Of a stretch of 64,000 nt of DNA, positions 17,552 through 26,013 are shown piece after piece. How positions within the stretch are numbered: the first letter of the stretch is position 1; each line of letters starts with the position of its first letter. The notes below the pieces were generated by a model. That model did not search any database, was not told where the DNA came from, and saw only the letters and a list, made by a program, of their open reading frames with translations. The stretch covers positions 1 to 64,000 of the forward strand of contig JAILPG010000313.1 of assembly GCA_024699595.1 (NCBI GenBank), in the 5' to 3' direction. The position numbers and the translations under genes are program-made. Source of the stretch: Lachnospiraceae bacterium (GTDB lineage Bacteria > Bacillota_A > Clostridia > Lachnospirales > Lachnospiraceae).

Positions 17552-18649
17552 ATGGACGTAAAATTAAAGGATCCAAAGGATTGTAAATTTGATGCGGTAT
17601 CACTCGGAGAGATAATGTTAAGGCTAGATCCCGGTGAAGGACGTATCAGAACGGCACGTTCATTCAGAGCATGGGAAGGCGGCGGAGAGTATAACGTCAT
17701 CAGGGGACTTCACAAGTGCTTTGGCTTAAATACAGCGGTCATTACAGCTTTTGCGGATAATGAGATAGGTCTTCTTATGAAGGATTTTATCGAGCAGGGC
17801 GGTGTTGATACTTCCCTTATTTACTGGAAGAAAACCGACGGGATAGGGCGTATATGCAGAAACGGTCTGAACTTTACGGAAAGAGGCTTTGGGATAAGAG
17901 GCGCCGTAGGATGCTCAGACAGGGCTAATACTGCTATATCACAGGCTACTCCAAAGGACTTTGACTTTGAGTATATCTTCGGTACGCTTGGAGTACGCTG
18001 GCTGCATACCGGTGGCATCTATGCGGCACTTTCAGAGCAGTCCTGCGAGACCGTCATCGAGGCCATAAAGACAGCCAAGAAATACGGAACCGTGATATCC
18101 TACGATCTTAATTACAGACCGTCCATGTGGAGTGCCATCGGCGGGATAGAGAAGGCCCAGGAGGTTAACAGGGAAGTCGCAAAGTATGTTGATGTAATGA
18201 TCGGAAACGAAGAAGACTTCACTGCCTGTCTCGGATTTAAGATCGAAGGAAATGATGAGAACTTAAAGGAACTGAATATTGACGGCTACAAAAAGATGAT
18301 CAGCGAGGCCGCAAAGACCTACCCCAATTTCAAGGTCGTAGCTACCACTCTTCGTACCGTAAAGACCGCAACCGTAAATGACTGGAAAGCGATCTGTTAC
18401 GCTGAAGGAGAGATCTATAAATCAAAAGAATACAACGGTCTTGAGATAATGGACAGGGTCGGAGGAGGAGACTCCTTTGCATCGGGTCTCATATACGGTC
18501 TCATGACAACGGGAGATCCTGAAAAAGCAGTGAATTACGGAGCGGCACACGGTGCGCTTGCAATGACCACACCCGGGGATACCTCCATGGCTTCGAAAAA
18601 AGAAGTGGAAGCCATAATGGGCGGAGCCGGAGCAAGAGTAAAGAGATAA
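17552..18649 (+). CDS. kdgK: PfkB-family sugar kinase, probable 2-keto-3-deoxygluconate kinase
   Basis: Cytoplasmic ribokinase-fold kinase that would phosphorylate 2-keto-3-deoxygluconate to KDPG. The 365-residue protein has GEIMLRLDPGEGRI near the N-terminus, the GGGEYNV segment, DLNYRPSMW, and the C-terminal PfkB signature GGGDSFASGLIYGL containing the catalytic Asp. The substrate is assigned mainly because the next gene is a KDPG aldolase and the two would act in sequence. Another sugar acid is possible. The ATG has GAAAGG upstream. Confidence 0.88.
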   Translation: MDVKLKDPKDCKFDAVSLGEIMLRLDPGEGRIRTARSFRAWEGGGEYNVIRGLHKCFGLNTAVITAFADNEIGLLMKDFIEQGGVDTSLIYWKKTDGIGRICRNGLNFTERGFGIRGAVGCSDRANTAISQATPKDFDFEYIFGTLGVRWLHTGGIYAALSEQSCETVIEAIKTAKKYGTVISYDLNYRPSMWSAIGGIEKAQEVNREVAKYVDVMIGNEEDFTACLGFKIEGNDENLKELNIDGYKKMISEAAKTYPNFKVVATTLRTVKTATVNDWKAICYAEGEIYKSKEYNGLEIMDRVGGGDSFASGLIYGLMTTGDPEKAVNYGAAHGALAMTTPGDTSMASKKEVEAIMGGAGARVKR

Positions 18650-18682
18650 CAGACCATAAGAAAAAATACGGAGGAAGATCAG

Positions 18683-19324
18683 ATGAGTGACGGATTTTGG
18701 GAAAAGCTTGAAAAGGTGGGTATCATACCCGTTGTGGTACTTAACGATGCAAAGGATGCAAAGGATCTCGGAAATGCACTTATGGAGGGCGGACTTCCGG
18801 CAGCGGAGGTAACCTTCAGGACGGATGCAGCTGAAGAATCCATTAAGATATTAAGTGAGAATTTCCCTGATATGCTTGTGGGTGCGGGAACCGTGCTCAC
18901 AACGGAACAGGCAGACAGAGCGGTTAAGGCGGGTGCAAAGTTCATCGTGGCGCCGGGTTTTGATCCCGAGCTTGTAAAATACTGTCAGTTAAAGGGTATC
19001 CCTGTATGTCCGGGAATACAGTCTCCTACTGAGATCACGGGAGCGATAAAGCTTGGTCTTGATCATGTGAAATTCTTCCCTGCCGAGAATTCGGGCGGGC
19101 TTAAAATGATAAATGCCATGGGGGCTGCCTTTGTAAACATGAAGTTTATGCCCACGGGAGGCATAAATGCGTCAAATGTGACCGAATACCTGAAATCCCC
19201 AAAGATCTTCTGCTGCGGCGGCAGCTGGATGGTAAAAAAAGACATGATAGCCGAAGGAAGATTTGACGAGATAAAGGATCTTGTTAAGGAAGCAGCTGAG
19301 ATAGTAAGGACGGCAAGAGGATAA
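18683..19324 (+). CDS. eda: KDPG/KHG aldolase
   Basis: Class I aldolase that splits 2-keto-3-deoxy-6-phosphogluconate to pyruvate and glyceraldehyde 3-phosphate. The 213-residue protein has the catalytic Glu in AEVTFRT, GAGTVLT, FIVAPGFDPE and the Schiff-base Lys in VKFFPAE, followed by MPTGGIN. It lies 33 bases after kdgK with a GGAGG site. With kdgK it forms the lower part of uronate or ketodeoxysugar degradation. Confidence 0.95.
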   Translation: MSDGFWEKLEKVGIIPVVVLNDAKDAKDLGNALMEGGLPAAEVTFRTDAAEESIKILSENFPDMLVGAGTVLTTEQADRAVKAGAKFIVAPGFDPELVKYCQLKGIPVCPGIQSPTEITGAIKLGLDHVKFFPAENSGGLKMINAMGAAFVNMKFMPTGGINASNVTEYLKSPKIFCCGGSWMVKKDMIAEGRFDEIKDLVKEAAEIVRTARG

Positions 19325-19336
19325 GAGGAAGTATCA

Positions 19337-19702
19337 ATGAACGAAAACAGACCGGGTGTATCGCCTAATTTCAGATATACCGTAAGGCTTATTGTGGGAG
19401 GATATCTCCTTTATACCGACTATTCTGTATTTGATTATTTTATGTCATTAACAGGGTGGGAAAAGATCGCTCTCGGGGCAGTGCTCGTTCTGTTTATCGT
19501 TGCGGGAGTCTATCTGATAGTAACATCTCTTAAAGAACTCATATCATCCGGTAATAAGAAGGATCAGAGCAAAGCTTTAAGTGATACGGAGATTGCCGGA
19601 ATACAGGAAAAAACTGAGGATCATGATCTGCCGGAGAGCGCTTCGGACGGATCTCTGCAGGATAAGGATCAGACAGACAGTGAGGAAGATAAAGGGGATT
19701 GA
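19337..19702 (+). CDS. Small membrane protein of unknown function
   Basis: A 121-residue protein with an N-terminal region rich in aromatic and hydrophobic residues (about 17-37), a clear membrane helix (about 45-64, ALGAVLVLFIVAGVYLIV), and a long acidic, Ser/Asp/Glu-rich hydrophilic tail. I recognise no family. It lies between eda and the response regulator, 12 bases after eda. Its stop is just before the regulator start, so it is part of the same transcript. It may be a membrane accessory of the signalling or transport system, but nothing in the sequence proves that. Confidence 0.7.
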   Translation: MNENRPGVSPNFRYTVRLIVGGYLLYTDYSVFDYFMSLTGWEKIALGAVLVLFIVAGVYLIVTSLKELISSGNKKDQSKALSDTEIAGIQEKTEDHDLPESASDGSLQDKDQTDSEEDKGD

Positions 19703-19707
19703 CCGGG

Positions 19708-20430
19708 ATGCTTAATGTATATATTGCAGACGATGAAGTCTGGATAATTCTCGGAATAAAAAAGATGCTTGAAAAGATCGATGTTGATTCCTATGTGGTC
19801 GGGACTGCAAACAACGGACTGACTGCAAAGGAAGAGATAGGCCTGTTTAAGCCTGATGTGGTCTTTACCGATATCAGGATGCCGGGACTTTCAGGGCTTG
19901 ATCTGTTACAGGCAATACCCGAGGTATCTCCGGATTCAAAGGTTGTAATAATCACCGGATTTGCCGAATTTGCATATGCCAGGGAAGCGGTACATAATCA
20001 TGCCTATGATTATCTGTTAAAGCCGGTAAAAGAGGAGGATCTTGCAAGAGTCATGACCTCCATTATGGAAAGCTTCGGTGAAACAAATGATGAGGAGAGT
20101 AAGCCTCCGGTGTCTGATAAAATGATCGACAATGTTATCTCAGACATAAGGGAGCATTATACGGAGGATATTTCCCTTACATCTCTTGCAGCAAAATACA
20201 ATATAAGCACGGGGCATCTGAGCAATATGATAAAGGAGCATTTACAGGTCAATTTCTCGGATTATATAGCCTCCTTAAGAATACAGCGGGCCAAGGAACT
20301 GCTGCGTGACGACGGCTATTCCATACAGGAGATAGCGGAGATCGTCGGATATAACGATTATTTTTACTTTACAAAAGTATTTAAAAAGATAGAAGGAATA
20401 TCACCCAGTAAATACAGAAAAAACATATGA
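19708..20430 (+). CDS. AraC-type response regulator (YesN family)
   Basis: A 240-residue regulator. The N-terminal receiver domain has the DD acidic pair (residues 8-9), phospho-acceptor Asp55 in VFTDIRMPG, and Lys in LLKPVKEED. The C-terminal domain (about 145-240) has two helix-turn-helix motifs of AraC type ending in FKKIEGISPSKYRK. I choose ATG 19708 rather than the in-frame TTG at 19699, because AAAGGGG (19691-19697) is correctly spaced only from 19708. The end overlaps the next gene (ATGA). The likely partner kinase is encoded at 21854, after two intervening genes. The likely targets are the transporter genes downstream and/or kdgK-eda. Confidence 0.92.
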   Translation: MLNVYIADDEVWIILGIKKMLEKIDVDSYVVGTANNGLTAKEEIGLFKPDVVFTDIRMPGLSGLDLLQAIPEVSPDSKVVIITGFAEFAYAREAVHNHAYDYLLKPVKEEDLARVMTSIMESFGETNDEESKPPVSDKMIDNVISDIREHYTEDISLTSLAAKYNISTGHLSNMIKEHLQVNFSDYIASLRIQRAKELLRDDGYSIQEIAEIVGYNDYFYFTKVFKKIEGISPSKYRKNI

Positions 20431-21338
20431 AAGCAAGAAATCTTACAAAAAGCGAGCTTGAAAAACTGATAGCTGATGAAGTGAACATATATGCAGATAC
20501 CAGAGTTATCGTAAAAGCATCGATGGCCGAGCGTATTTTTGTAAAAAGAGTGTCCTGTTCAAAGCTCCATCCGAATCCCGATGACGAATTCAGTGATCCT
20601 AAGATAGGGCCGAATTATCAGATCGTTTCATCTTATGTACAGGCGATCAAGCATGCTGAATTACACGGAGACGAGCCCTGGCTTGATGATCCGGTGATCG
20701 TGGAAAAATCATTTCCGGACGGATATCTTCTCTTAAACGGTCATCACAGATGGGCCGCCTGCAGGATGTACGGAAAGAAAAGGATACGCACCAAGATAGT
20801 GAATCTGACTCAGCAGCAGGATATCGAAAAGATGTTAAAAAGTACGGATTATTCAAAACGGGCTGCACTCGATCTTGAAGAAGTTGTTTTTTCCGATAAT
20901 GAAGATCTGTGTGAAAAGCCGCTTAAGTTTCTGTCGGGATTCTCTTATAAAGAAAGGCTGAGGTTAGGGATACCGGCTCTGTTCAGATATCTGTCATCGG
21001 AAGGATATGATATCTGGGTCTATTCCAATGAGTATTATTCCTTTGATTACTTAAGACACCTGTTTGGCAAATATCATGCGGGGGTTACCGGAGTCATCAC
21101 CGGAGTCGGGAGAAAGACAAAATCCTTTAAGGAAACACGCTTACAGAGAGAAAAGCTGTTTGAAAGCAAGTATTCGGAGACGCTTCATATATCGATCGAT
21201 AATATAGTAAGAACAAAGAGATCCGGTGAAGAGCCTGAAGTGTACGATATAAAGGACACGGATAAAGGATGGTACAGAGAGGCCGTCGATATTGTCAAGG
21301 GTATGACAGATCCTCTGCCTGATGATAAAAAGGAATGA
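20427..21338 (+). CDS. ParB/sulfiredoxin-like domain fused to degenerate HAD-like domain
   Basis: This 303-residue protein has two parts. The N-terminal part (about 1-135) resembles ParB/Srx-like folds: SCSKLHPNPDDEF, then LLLNGHHRWAACRMYGKKRI, where the NGHHR-type motif is the nucleotide-binding or catalytic signature of the fold. The C-terminal part (about 145-290) is clearly paralogous to the next protein: YKERLRLGIPALFRYL and DIWVYSNEYYS align with FKERLRLGTPRLIRRL and EVWVYTSSFRT. The HAD nucleophile motif DLDEV is changed to DLEEV, and the late DDE is changed to DN, so phosphatase activity there is doubtful. The ATG overlaps the regulator stop. The function is unknown. Confidence 0.75.
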   Translation: MKARNLTKSELEKLIADEVNIYADTRVIVKASMAERIFVKRVSCSKLHPNPDDEFSDPKIGPNYQIVSSYVQAIKHAELHGDEPWLDDPVIVEKSFPDGYLLLNGHHRWAACRMYGKKRIRTKIVNLTQQQDIEKMLKSTDYSKRAALDLEEVVFSDNEDLCEKPLKFLSGFSYKERLRLGIPALFRYLSSEGYDIWVYSNEYYSFDYLRHLFGKYHAGVTGVITGVGRKTKSFKETRLQREKLFESKYSETLHISIDNIVRTKRSGEEPEVYDIKDTDKGWYREAVDIVKGMTDPLPDDKKE

Positions 21339-21342
21339 TCCT

Positions 21343-21849
21343 ATGGCAAAAAAGATTGATAACAGCAGGATGAGGGTGTCCTTTGATCTGGATGAAGTGC
21401 TGTTTGTGTCTCCGTCAACCCATAAGACGGAGCCGCCGCTTTTTTTTCCCTTTAATCATATATTCAAAGAGAGGCTGAGACTCGGTACGCCCAGACTTAT
21501 AAGGAGACTGCAGGAGATGTCCTATGAGGTATGGGTCTATACCTCGTCCTTTCGCACGGAGAGATACATAAAGTTTCTGTTTTTAATGTACGGAGTAAGA
21601 TTTGACGGAATAGTAAACGGCTACAGACATCAGGCCGAGGTGCAGAAAGGTCATGCCCAGACACTTCCGCAGAAGCTTCCGAGCCGGTACAGGATATCGC
21701 TTCACATAGATGACGAGACGATCATCTGTACAATGGGAAGGCAGTACGGATTTAACGTATACCAGCTGGAAGCACAGGATGATGACTGGGAGGAAAAGAT
21801 CGTAAAGCGGGCTGAAGAGATCAAAAAAAGAGAGTTTGGAGGGAACTGA
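21343..21849 (+). CDS. HAD-like hydrolase of unknown substrate
   Basis: A 168-residue single-domain protein. HAD motif I is SFDLDEVLFV, motif II is VYTSS, a Lys follows in the middle (around AEVQKGHAQ), and motif IV is HIDDE. The active-site residues look intact, in contrast to the paralogous C-terminal domain of the preceding gene. The ATG at 21343 is preferred over 21322 because AAAAGG lies at the right distance. It begins 4 bases after the preceding gene and ends 4 bases before the kinase, so it is tightly co-translated with the two-component system. Substrate unknown. Confidence 0.75.
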   Translation: MAKKIDNSRMRVSFDLDEVLFVSPSTHKTEPPLFFPFNHIFKERLRLGTPRLIRRLQEMSYEVWVYTSSFRTERYIKFLFLMYGVRFDGIVNGYRHQAEVQKGHAQTLPQKLPSRYRISLHIDDETIICTMGRQYGFNVYQLEAQDDDWEEKIVKRAEEIKKREFGGN

Positions 21850-21853
21850 TAGG

Positions 21854-23542
21854 ATGATACAGAAGATACGCAACAGCCTGTTACTGCAGTTTATCTGTAT
21901 TATTTTTGCAATTCTCGTTGTTCTTTCAGTAACGCTCTTCACATCTTTTATCTATGTCAAGGATACAACCCAGAATTATGCCATGACGCTTGCGGACAGT
22001 CTTCTGCGCCAGGCGGACAATGCGTTAAGCCTCTATGAGGAGAGCCTAAGATACAATGCGGAGTCACTATGTCAGTTCATGATCATGGATGATATGGACC
22101 TGGTCTCAAGCGATGCCGGAAAGGCAAAGCTTTCATCGTATTATACCCAGGTCGCACTTAAAAACAGAGAGATCGTATCGGCTGTCATATTTGACAGTGA
22201 CCAGAATGTACTTGTATCCATGGGAAGATCGGTGGTACTGTCAGAGAAACAGACTTATCTGAGAAAAGAAGCTGATCTGGATGCGGACCGGTATTATCCC
22301 GATGATGACAATTATTATTACGCGTTCTATTATCCTGTCTACAGCGGAAACGGATCGAACACAAAGCAGCAGGGCATGTGCGTGTTCATCCTGGAACCGT
22401 GGAGGATAGAGGGAACCTTACACAATATCCTCAATGCCAACATGGTAGCCATTCTCTTAAGTGATTCCAAAAATCTGGATCTGTCCTTCCGCGCATTTGG
22501 CGATGTGCCCGCGGATCTTACCATGGAAGAGCTTAAGTATAATGATGACTATGTATACAGGGAGGGTAACTGGCAGAACGGAATAAGGATAGCAGTTGCC
22601 GTTTCGGTATCGGGAAATACTTCCGGAAGCAACGCGATACGAAACATGATACTGCTTGCTGCCATACTGACACTTCTTTTCATTGCGGTAATACTGTTCT
22701 TCTCGTATTACCAGATGGCAAGGCCGATACATGCACTGGACAGATTTATCGACAGCTCCATCAAACATCCGGAACGCAGGCTTCACTTAAACCGGACCGA
22801 CGAGATTGGTACGGTCGCGGCAAGCCTTGATCATATGCTTGATGAGAACCAGAGGATGATCGAGGAGATTAGGGAAAGCAAGATCCGCCTTTATGAGACC
22901 GAGCTTGCCCAGCAGAAGATGGAGATCCTTGCATACCGTAATCAGATCAATCCGCATTTTCTCTATAATACCCTCTCCTGCATGAGGGATATGGCGCTTA
23001 TCAACGATCAGGACAATATCGCGGAGATGGCCATGGCACTGTCTGATATATTCAGATATGCGGTCAAGGCCAGCAATATTGTGACCGTCGGTGACGAAGT
23101 ATCCTATATCAACAAATATGCACTTATCATTGATTACCGCTTCATGGGTAAGATAAGCATTACAACGGAAGTGGAAGATCATGTCCTTAAAAAGCCTATG
23201 ATCAGATTTTTCCTGCAGCCTTTGGTTGAAAATGCAGTGTTTCACGGACTTGAGAGCAAGATGGACGACGGTTCGGTCGATGTCCGTATTGATAGCAATG
23301 ACGATGACGAAACCGTGGAGATAACCATTAAGGACGACGGATGCGGGATGGATGAAGAGACACTTGAAAATCTCAGAGACCAGCTTAAAGATCCGAAGGA
23401 GAATAACGGTATCGGGCTGTCAAACATCGTACAGAGACTGCGCCTGTTCTACGGAGATGATTATACATTCAGTATTGAAAGCCGTGTGAATGAAGGAACC
23501 GTAATACATGTAACCGTGCCGGATCATATAAAGGAAGCATAG
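21854..23542 (+). CDS. Sensor histidine kinase, YesM/LytS type
   Basis: A 562-residue membrane kinase. TM1 is about residues 9-33, an extracellular sensor region of about 230 residues follows, then TM2 (ILLAAILTLLFIAVILFF), a HAMP-like linker, the His_kinase domain with NQINPHFLYNTL (phospho-acceptor His), and an ATPase domain with QPLVENAVFHG, DDGCGMD and NGIGLSN. I choose ATG 21854 with GGAGGGA at 21838-21844. It is the probable partner of the regulator at 19708 and lies just upstream of the sugar-binding protein. Its ligand is probably a sugar or a binding-protein complex (inference). Confidence 0.92.
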   Translation: MIQKIRNSLLLQFICIIFAILVVLSVTLFTSFIYVKDTTQNYAMTLADSLLRQADNALSLYEESLRYNAESLCQFMIMDDMDLVSSDAGKAKLSSYYTQVALKNREIVSAVIFDSDQNVLVSMGRSVVLSEKQTYLRKEADLDADRYYPDDDNYYYAFYYPVYSGNGSNTKQQGMCVFILEPWRIEGTLHNILNANMVAILLSDSKNLDLSFRAFGDVPADLTMEELKYNDDYVYREGNWQNGIRIAVAVSVSGNTSGSNAIRNMILLAAILTLLFIAVILFFSYYQMARPIHALDRFIDSSIKHPERRLHLNRTDEIGTVAASLDHMLDENQRMIEEIRESKIRLYETELAQQKMEILAYRNQINPHFLYNTLSCMRDMALINDQDNIAEMAMALSDIFRYAVKASNIVTVGDEVSYINKYALIIDYRFMGKISITTEVEDHVLKKPMIRFFLQPLVENAVFHGLESKMDDGSVDVRIDSNDDDETVEITIKDDGCGMDEETLENLRDQLKDPKENNGIGLSNIVQRLRLFYGDDYTFSIESRVNEGTVIHVTVPDHIKEA

Positions 23543-23685
23543 GTCATATCTGTTGCAATAGTCCTCAGATATGCCTGCTTTTGTACAAACTGCGCAATAA
23601 GAGACCATATCGGAAGACCAAATCCAAAAATATTACCAAAACACCGAAATTTTTACATTTTTTTTTGTGTATTATTGCCATAAGA

Positions 23686-23699
23686 TGTAATCGCTGAGA
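23686..23699 (+). promoter_or_regulatory. cre-like catabolite control site
   Basis: TGTAATCGCTGAGA matches the CcpA cre consensus TGWAANCGNTNWCA at 13 of 14 positions. It lies 54 bases before the start of the sugar-binding lipoprotein gene, in a 210-base A/T-rich leader. That leader also contains a TTTACA/TATTAT-like region, but I could not fix a promoter with standard spacing. CcpA would act here with HprK-dependent Ser46-phosphorylated HPr or Crh. Confidence 0.4.
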
Positions 23700-23752
23700 G
23701 TACTCTAATACATATTCAACTATTCAACAAACGGACAGGAGGTATATTCTTT

Positions 23753-24952
23753 ATGAAAAAGAAACTGATTTGCGGTATACTCAGTCTGGCAATGGTATTA
23801 TCAACACTTGCCGGCTGCGCAACCGTAGCAACCACTACTGCACCTGAGACAAAGGCAGATGACAGTACAGCAACAACCGATACAGCTGATACAGCAACAA
23901 CAGCTGACGGCGACATCAAGATCGGTGTATCGATCTGGAGTTCAACCGACGTACTCGGTTCACAGTGTAAGCTCATCCTTGATGAGGCTGCAAAAGCACT
24001 CGGTGTTCAGGTTCAGTATGTTGACCAGGGACATGTATCGGAGAAGGTTACGGCTTCTGTAGAGCAGTTATGTGCAGCAGGATGTCAGGGAATCATTATC
24101 TGTAACTCATCAGATACAGAAATGGCATCAGCAATCAAGACATGTAATGACAACGGCGTTTATCTTGCACAGTTCTTCCGTATAATCAGTGAGCAGAACA
24201 GCCCTGACATCTATCAGGCAGCTGTTGATTCCGAGTATTATGTGGCAGCAGTTCATGAGAACGAGCCCGAGAACGGCGAAAAGCTCGTTAATATCCTTCT
24301 TGAGAAGGGTGACAGAAACATCGGTCTTATCGGCTGGGAGCAGGGTGATGCTACATGGCTTGGAAGACTTGAAGGTTACACAGCAGGCGTTGAGAAGTGG
24401 AATGCTGAGCATCCCGATGATCAGGCAACTCTTTCTGAGCCTCAGTATGCAGGAACTTCTTCAGAAGGCGGCTCAAAGGCAGCAGAAGCTCTTATGAGCG
24501 CAATCCCTGATCTTGATGCACTTATTCCCGCAGGTGGCGGCGGAGATCCCCTTCAGGGTGCTATCGCAGCTGTAGAGCGTGCAGGAAAGACAGATTCCAT
24601 CGATATCGTTTCAACAGACTTCTTACCTGATCTTGGTGAAAGACTTGCCAACGGTTCAATGGCAGGAGAATCAGGCGGACATTACTGTGATCCTCTGTTC
24701 GCATTCATGGCTGTTTACAATGCTATAAAGGGCAACTACTCAGGATTCGGCGGCAAGTTCGAAGACATCAAGTTCCCTTATCTGTATGTAGCATCTGCAG
24801 ATGACTATAAGGATTATGAGAAGTACTTCGTAGATCAGCTTCCGTACACCGACGAAGAACTCGTTGAGATGTCAAAGCTTGATATGGAAGGACTTAAGGC
24901 AGCAGCAGCAGCTCTTTCAATAGAGGATGCAGCGGCAAGATCCGGTAAGTAA
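23753..24952 (+). CDS. Sugar ABC transporter substrate-binding lipoprotein
   Basis: A 399-residue periplasmic-binding-protein type I fold (RbsB-like) anchored as a lipoprotein. It has a signal peptide with lipobox LAGC (Cys22) and a Thr/Ala/Asp-rich linker (about 25-60). The core starts DIKIGVSIWSSTD, with IIICNSSDTEMA and VSTDFLPDLG later. The gene uses GCA, ACA and ATC codons more than its neighbours, as strongly expressed genes do. AGGAGGT precedes the ATG. It is followed by a strong hairpin and then the permease gene. The substrate is unknown; the context (KDG kinase, KDPG aldolase) suggests a uronate, gluconate or similar sugar acid. Confidence 0.92.
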   Translation: MKKKLICGILSLAMVLSTLAGCATVATTTAPETKADDSTATTDTADTATTADGDIKIGVSIWSSTDVLGSQCKLILDEAAKALGVQVQYVDQGHVSEKVTASVEQLCAAGCQGIIICNSSDTEMASAIKTCNDNGVYLAQFFRIISEQNSPDIYQAAVDSEYYVAAVHENEPENGEKLVNILLEKGDRNIGLIGWEQGDATWLGRLEGYTAGVEKWNAEHPDDQATLSEPQYAGTSSEGGSKAAEALMSAIPDLDALIPAGGGGDPLQGAIAAVERAGKTDSIDIVSTDFLPDLGERLANGSMAGESGGHYCDPLFAFMAVYNAIKGNYSGFGGKFEDIKFPYLYVASADDYKDYEKYFVDQLPYTDEELVEMSKLDMEGLKAAAAALSIEDAAARSGK

Positions 24953-24964
24953 TCTTGATTTCTG

Positions 24965-25003
24965 GGGCCGGTATCGACAGACGGTACCGGCCCTGTTTTG
25001 TTT
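24965..25003 (+). terminator. Intercistronic hairpin/attenuator after binding-protein gene
   Basis: A 12-base-pair stem (GGGCCGGTATCG, one G-T pair) at 24965-24976 and 24982-24993 with a 5-base loop, followed by TGTTTTGTTT. Its place between binding protein and permease fits partial termination that makes more binding protein than membrane components. Confidence 0.8.
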
Positions 25004-25033
25004 ATCAGTCCCTAATAGGTGAGGTAAATCGGT

Positions 25034-25999
25034 ATGAATGCATCAACTGAAAAAGCCGGAAAAAAGATGTCGGGTCAGGTCAAAGGCTACCTGTTGCTTA
25101 TTATTCTGGTCATAATCTCCTGGGGTATCTTTAAGATAATCACCCCCAATAATTTCGGATCGCCGAAGAATCTGCTCAGTTATTTTGAGGCTTCCCTTCT
25201 TGCGGCAGTGGGCGCAGTAGGCTTTTACTTTGTAATGGTAATGGGAATGTTTGATTTTTCCATAGGCGCCAACATCATGCTGTCAGCGATCGTAGGCTGC
25301 GTATTTGCATCCCGTTTCGGTCTCGGATATTTCGGTCTTATCATCGGCGCGATCCTTACGGGAGCCATAGTAGGTCTTTTAAACGGAACCTTCTATGTTA
25401 AGTTACGTATCCCCTCAATGATCGTTACGACAGGTCTTGCACTGATCTATGAATCGATCGCCAATTATATCGCAGGGGGTGTGGAACAGACACTTCCGTC
25501 GGATCTGAGGGCGTTTGGACAGATGCCGGGCAACCTGATCCTTGCGGTGATCGCTTTTGCGGTAGCATATCTGCTTCTTAACTATACCAAGATAGGTACC
25601 TATACCTACGCAATAGGAAGCAATGAGTTCGTTGCGAAGAATATGGGTATAAAGGTCAACAGATATAAGATACTTGCTTTCATAATAAGCGGTGCGTTTT
25701 TAGGGGTCATGGCTGTTCTTACGATAAGCTACGGTTCCTCAATGGTAGCCGTTACCGGAATGGCCTCCATGAGCCGTAACTTTGTACCGACCATGGGATG
25801 TTTCTTCGGTCTGGCATTCAGAAAATACGGAATGCCGATCCCCGCGATCATCATAGGAGAATTTGTCATCAACATAATCTTCTTCGGATTCATCGCGCTC
25901 GGAGCACCTACAGCGATCCAGGATGTTATCACCGGATTTGCTCTTCTTATTATCGTTACGCTTACAACCAAAGTTGCCAAGGGCGAGATCGTTAAGTAG
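25034..25999 (+). CDS. Sugar ABC transporter permease (RbsC-like)
   Basis: A 321-residue integral membrane protein of the BPD_transp_2 family with about 8-10 hydrophobic helices. It shows VMVMGMFDFSIGANIMLSAIVG, the GLLNGTFYVKLRIPSMIVTTG loop, and YAIGSNEFVAKNMGIKVNRYK, the conserved cytoplasmic segment that contacts the ATPase. GGTGAGG precedes the ATG. It pairs with the second permease at 27526, so the channel is probably a heterodimer. Confidence 0.92.
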   Translation: MNASTEKAGKKMSGQVKGYLLLIILVIISWGIFKIITPNNFGSPKNLLSYFEASLLAAVGAVGFYFVMVMGMFDFSIGANIMLSAIVGCVFASRFGLGYFGLIIGAILTGAIVGLLNGTFYVKLRIPSMIVTTGLALIYESIANYIAGGVEQTLPSDLRAFGQMPGNLILAVIAFAVAYLLLNYTKIGTYTYAIGSNEFVAKNMGIKVNRYKILAFIISGAFLGVMAVLTISYGSSMVAVTGMASMSRNFVPTMGCFFGLAFRKYGMPIPAIIIGEFVINIIFFGFIALGAPTAIQDVITGFALLIIVTLTTKVAKGEIVK

Positions 26000-26013
26000 G
26001 GGAGGAGACAGTC

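Noticed and set aside
21322..21342. Earlier ATG for the HAD-like gene, and similar early starts at 27520, 34396, 39094 and 29961
   Set aside because: The earlier starts lack a ribosome site at the right distance, whereas the later ones have clear GGAG-type sites.
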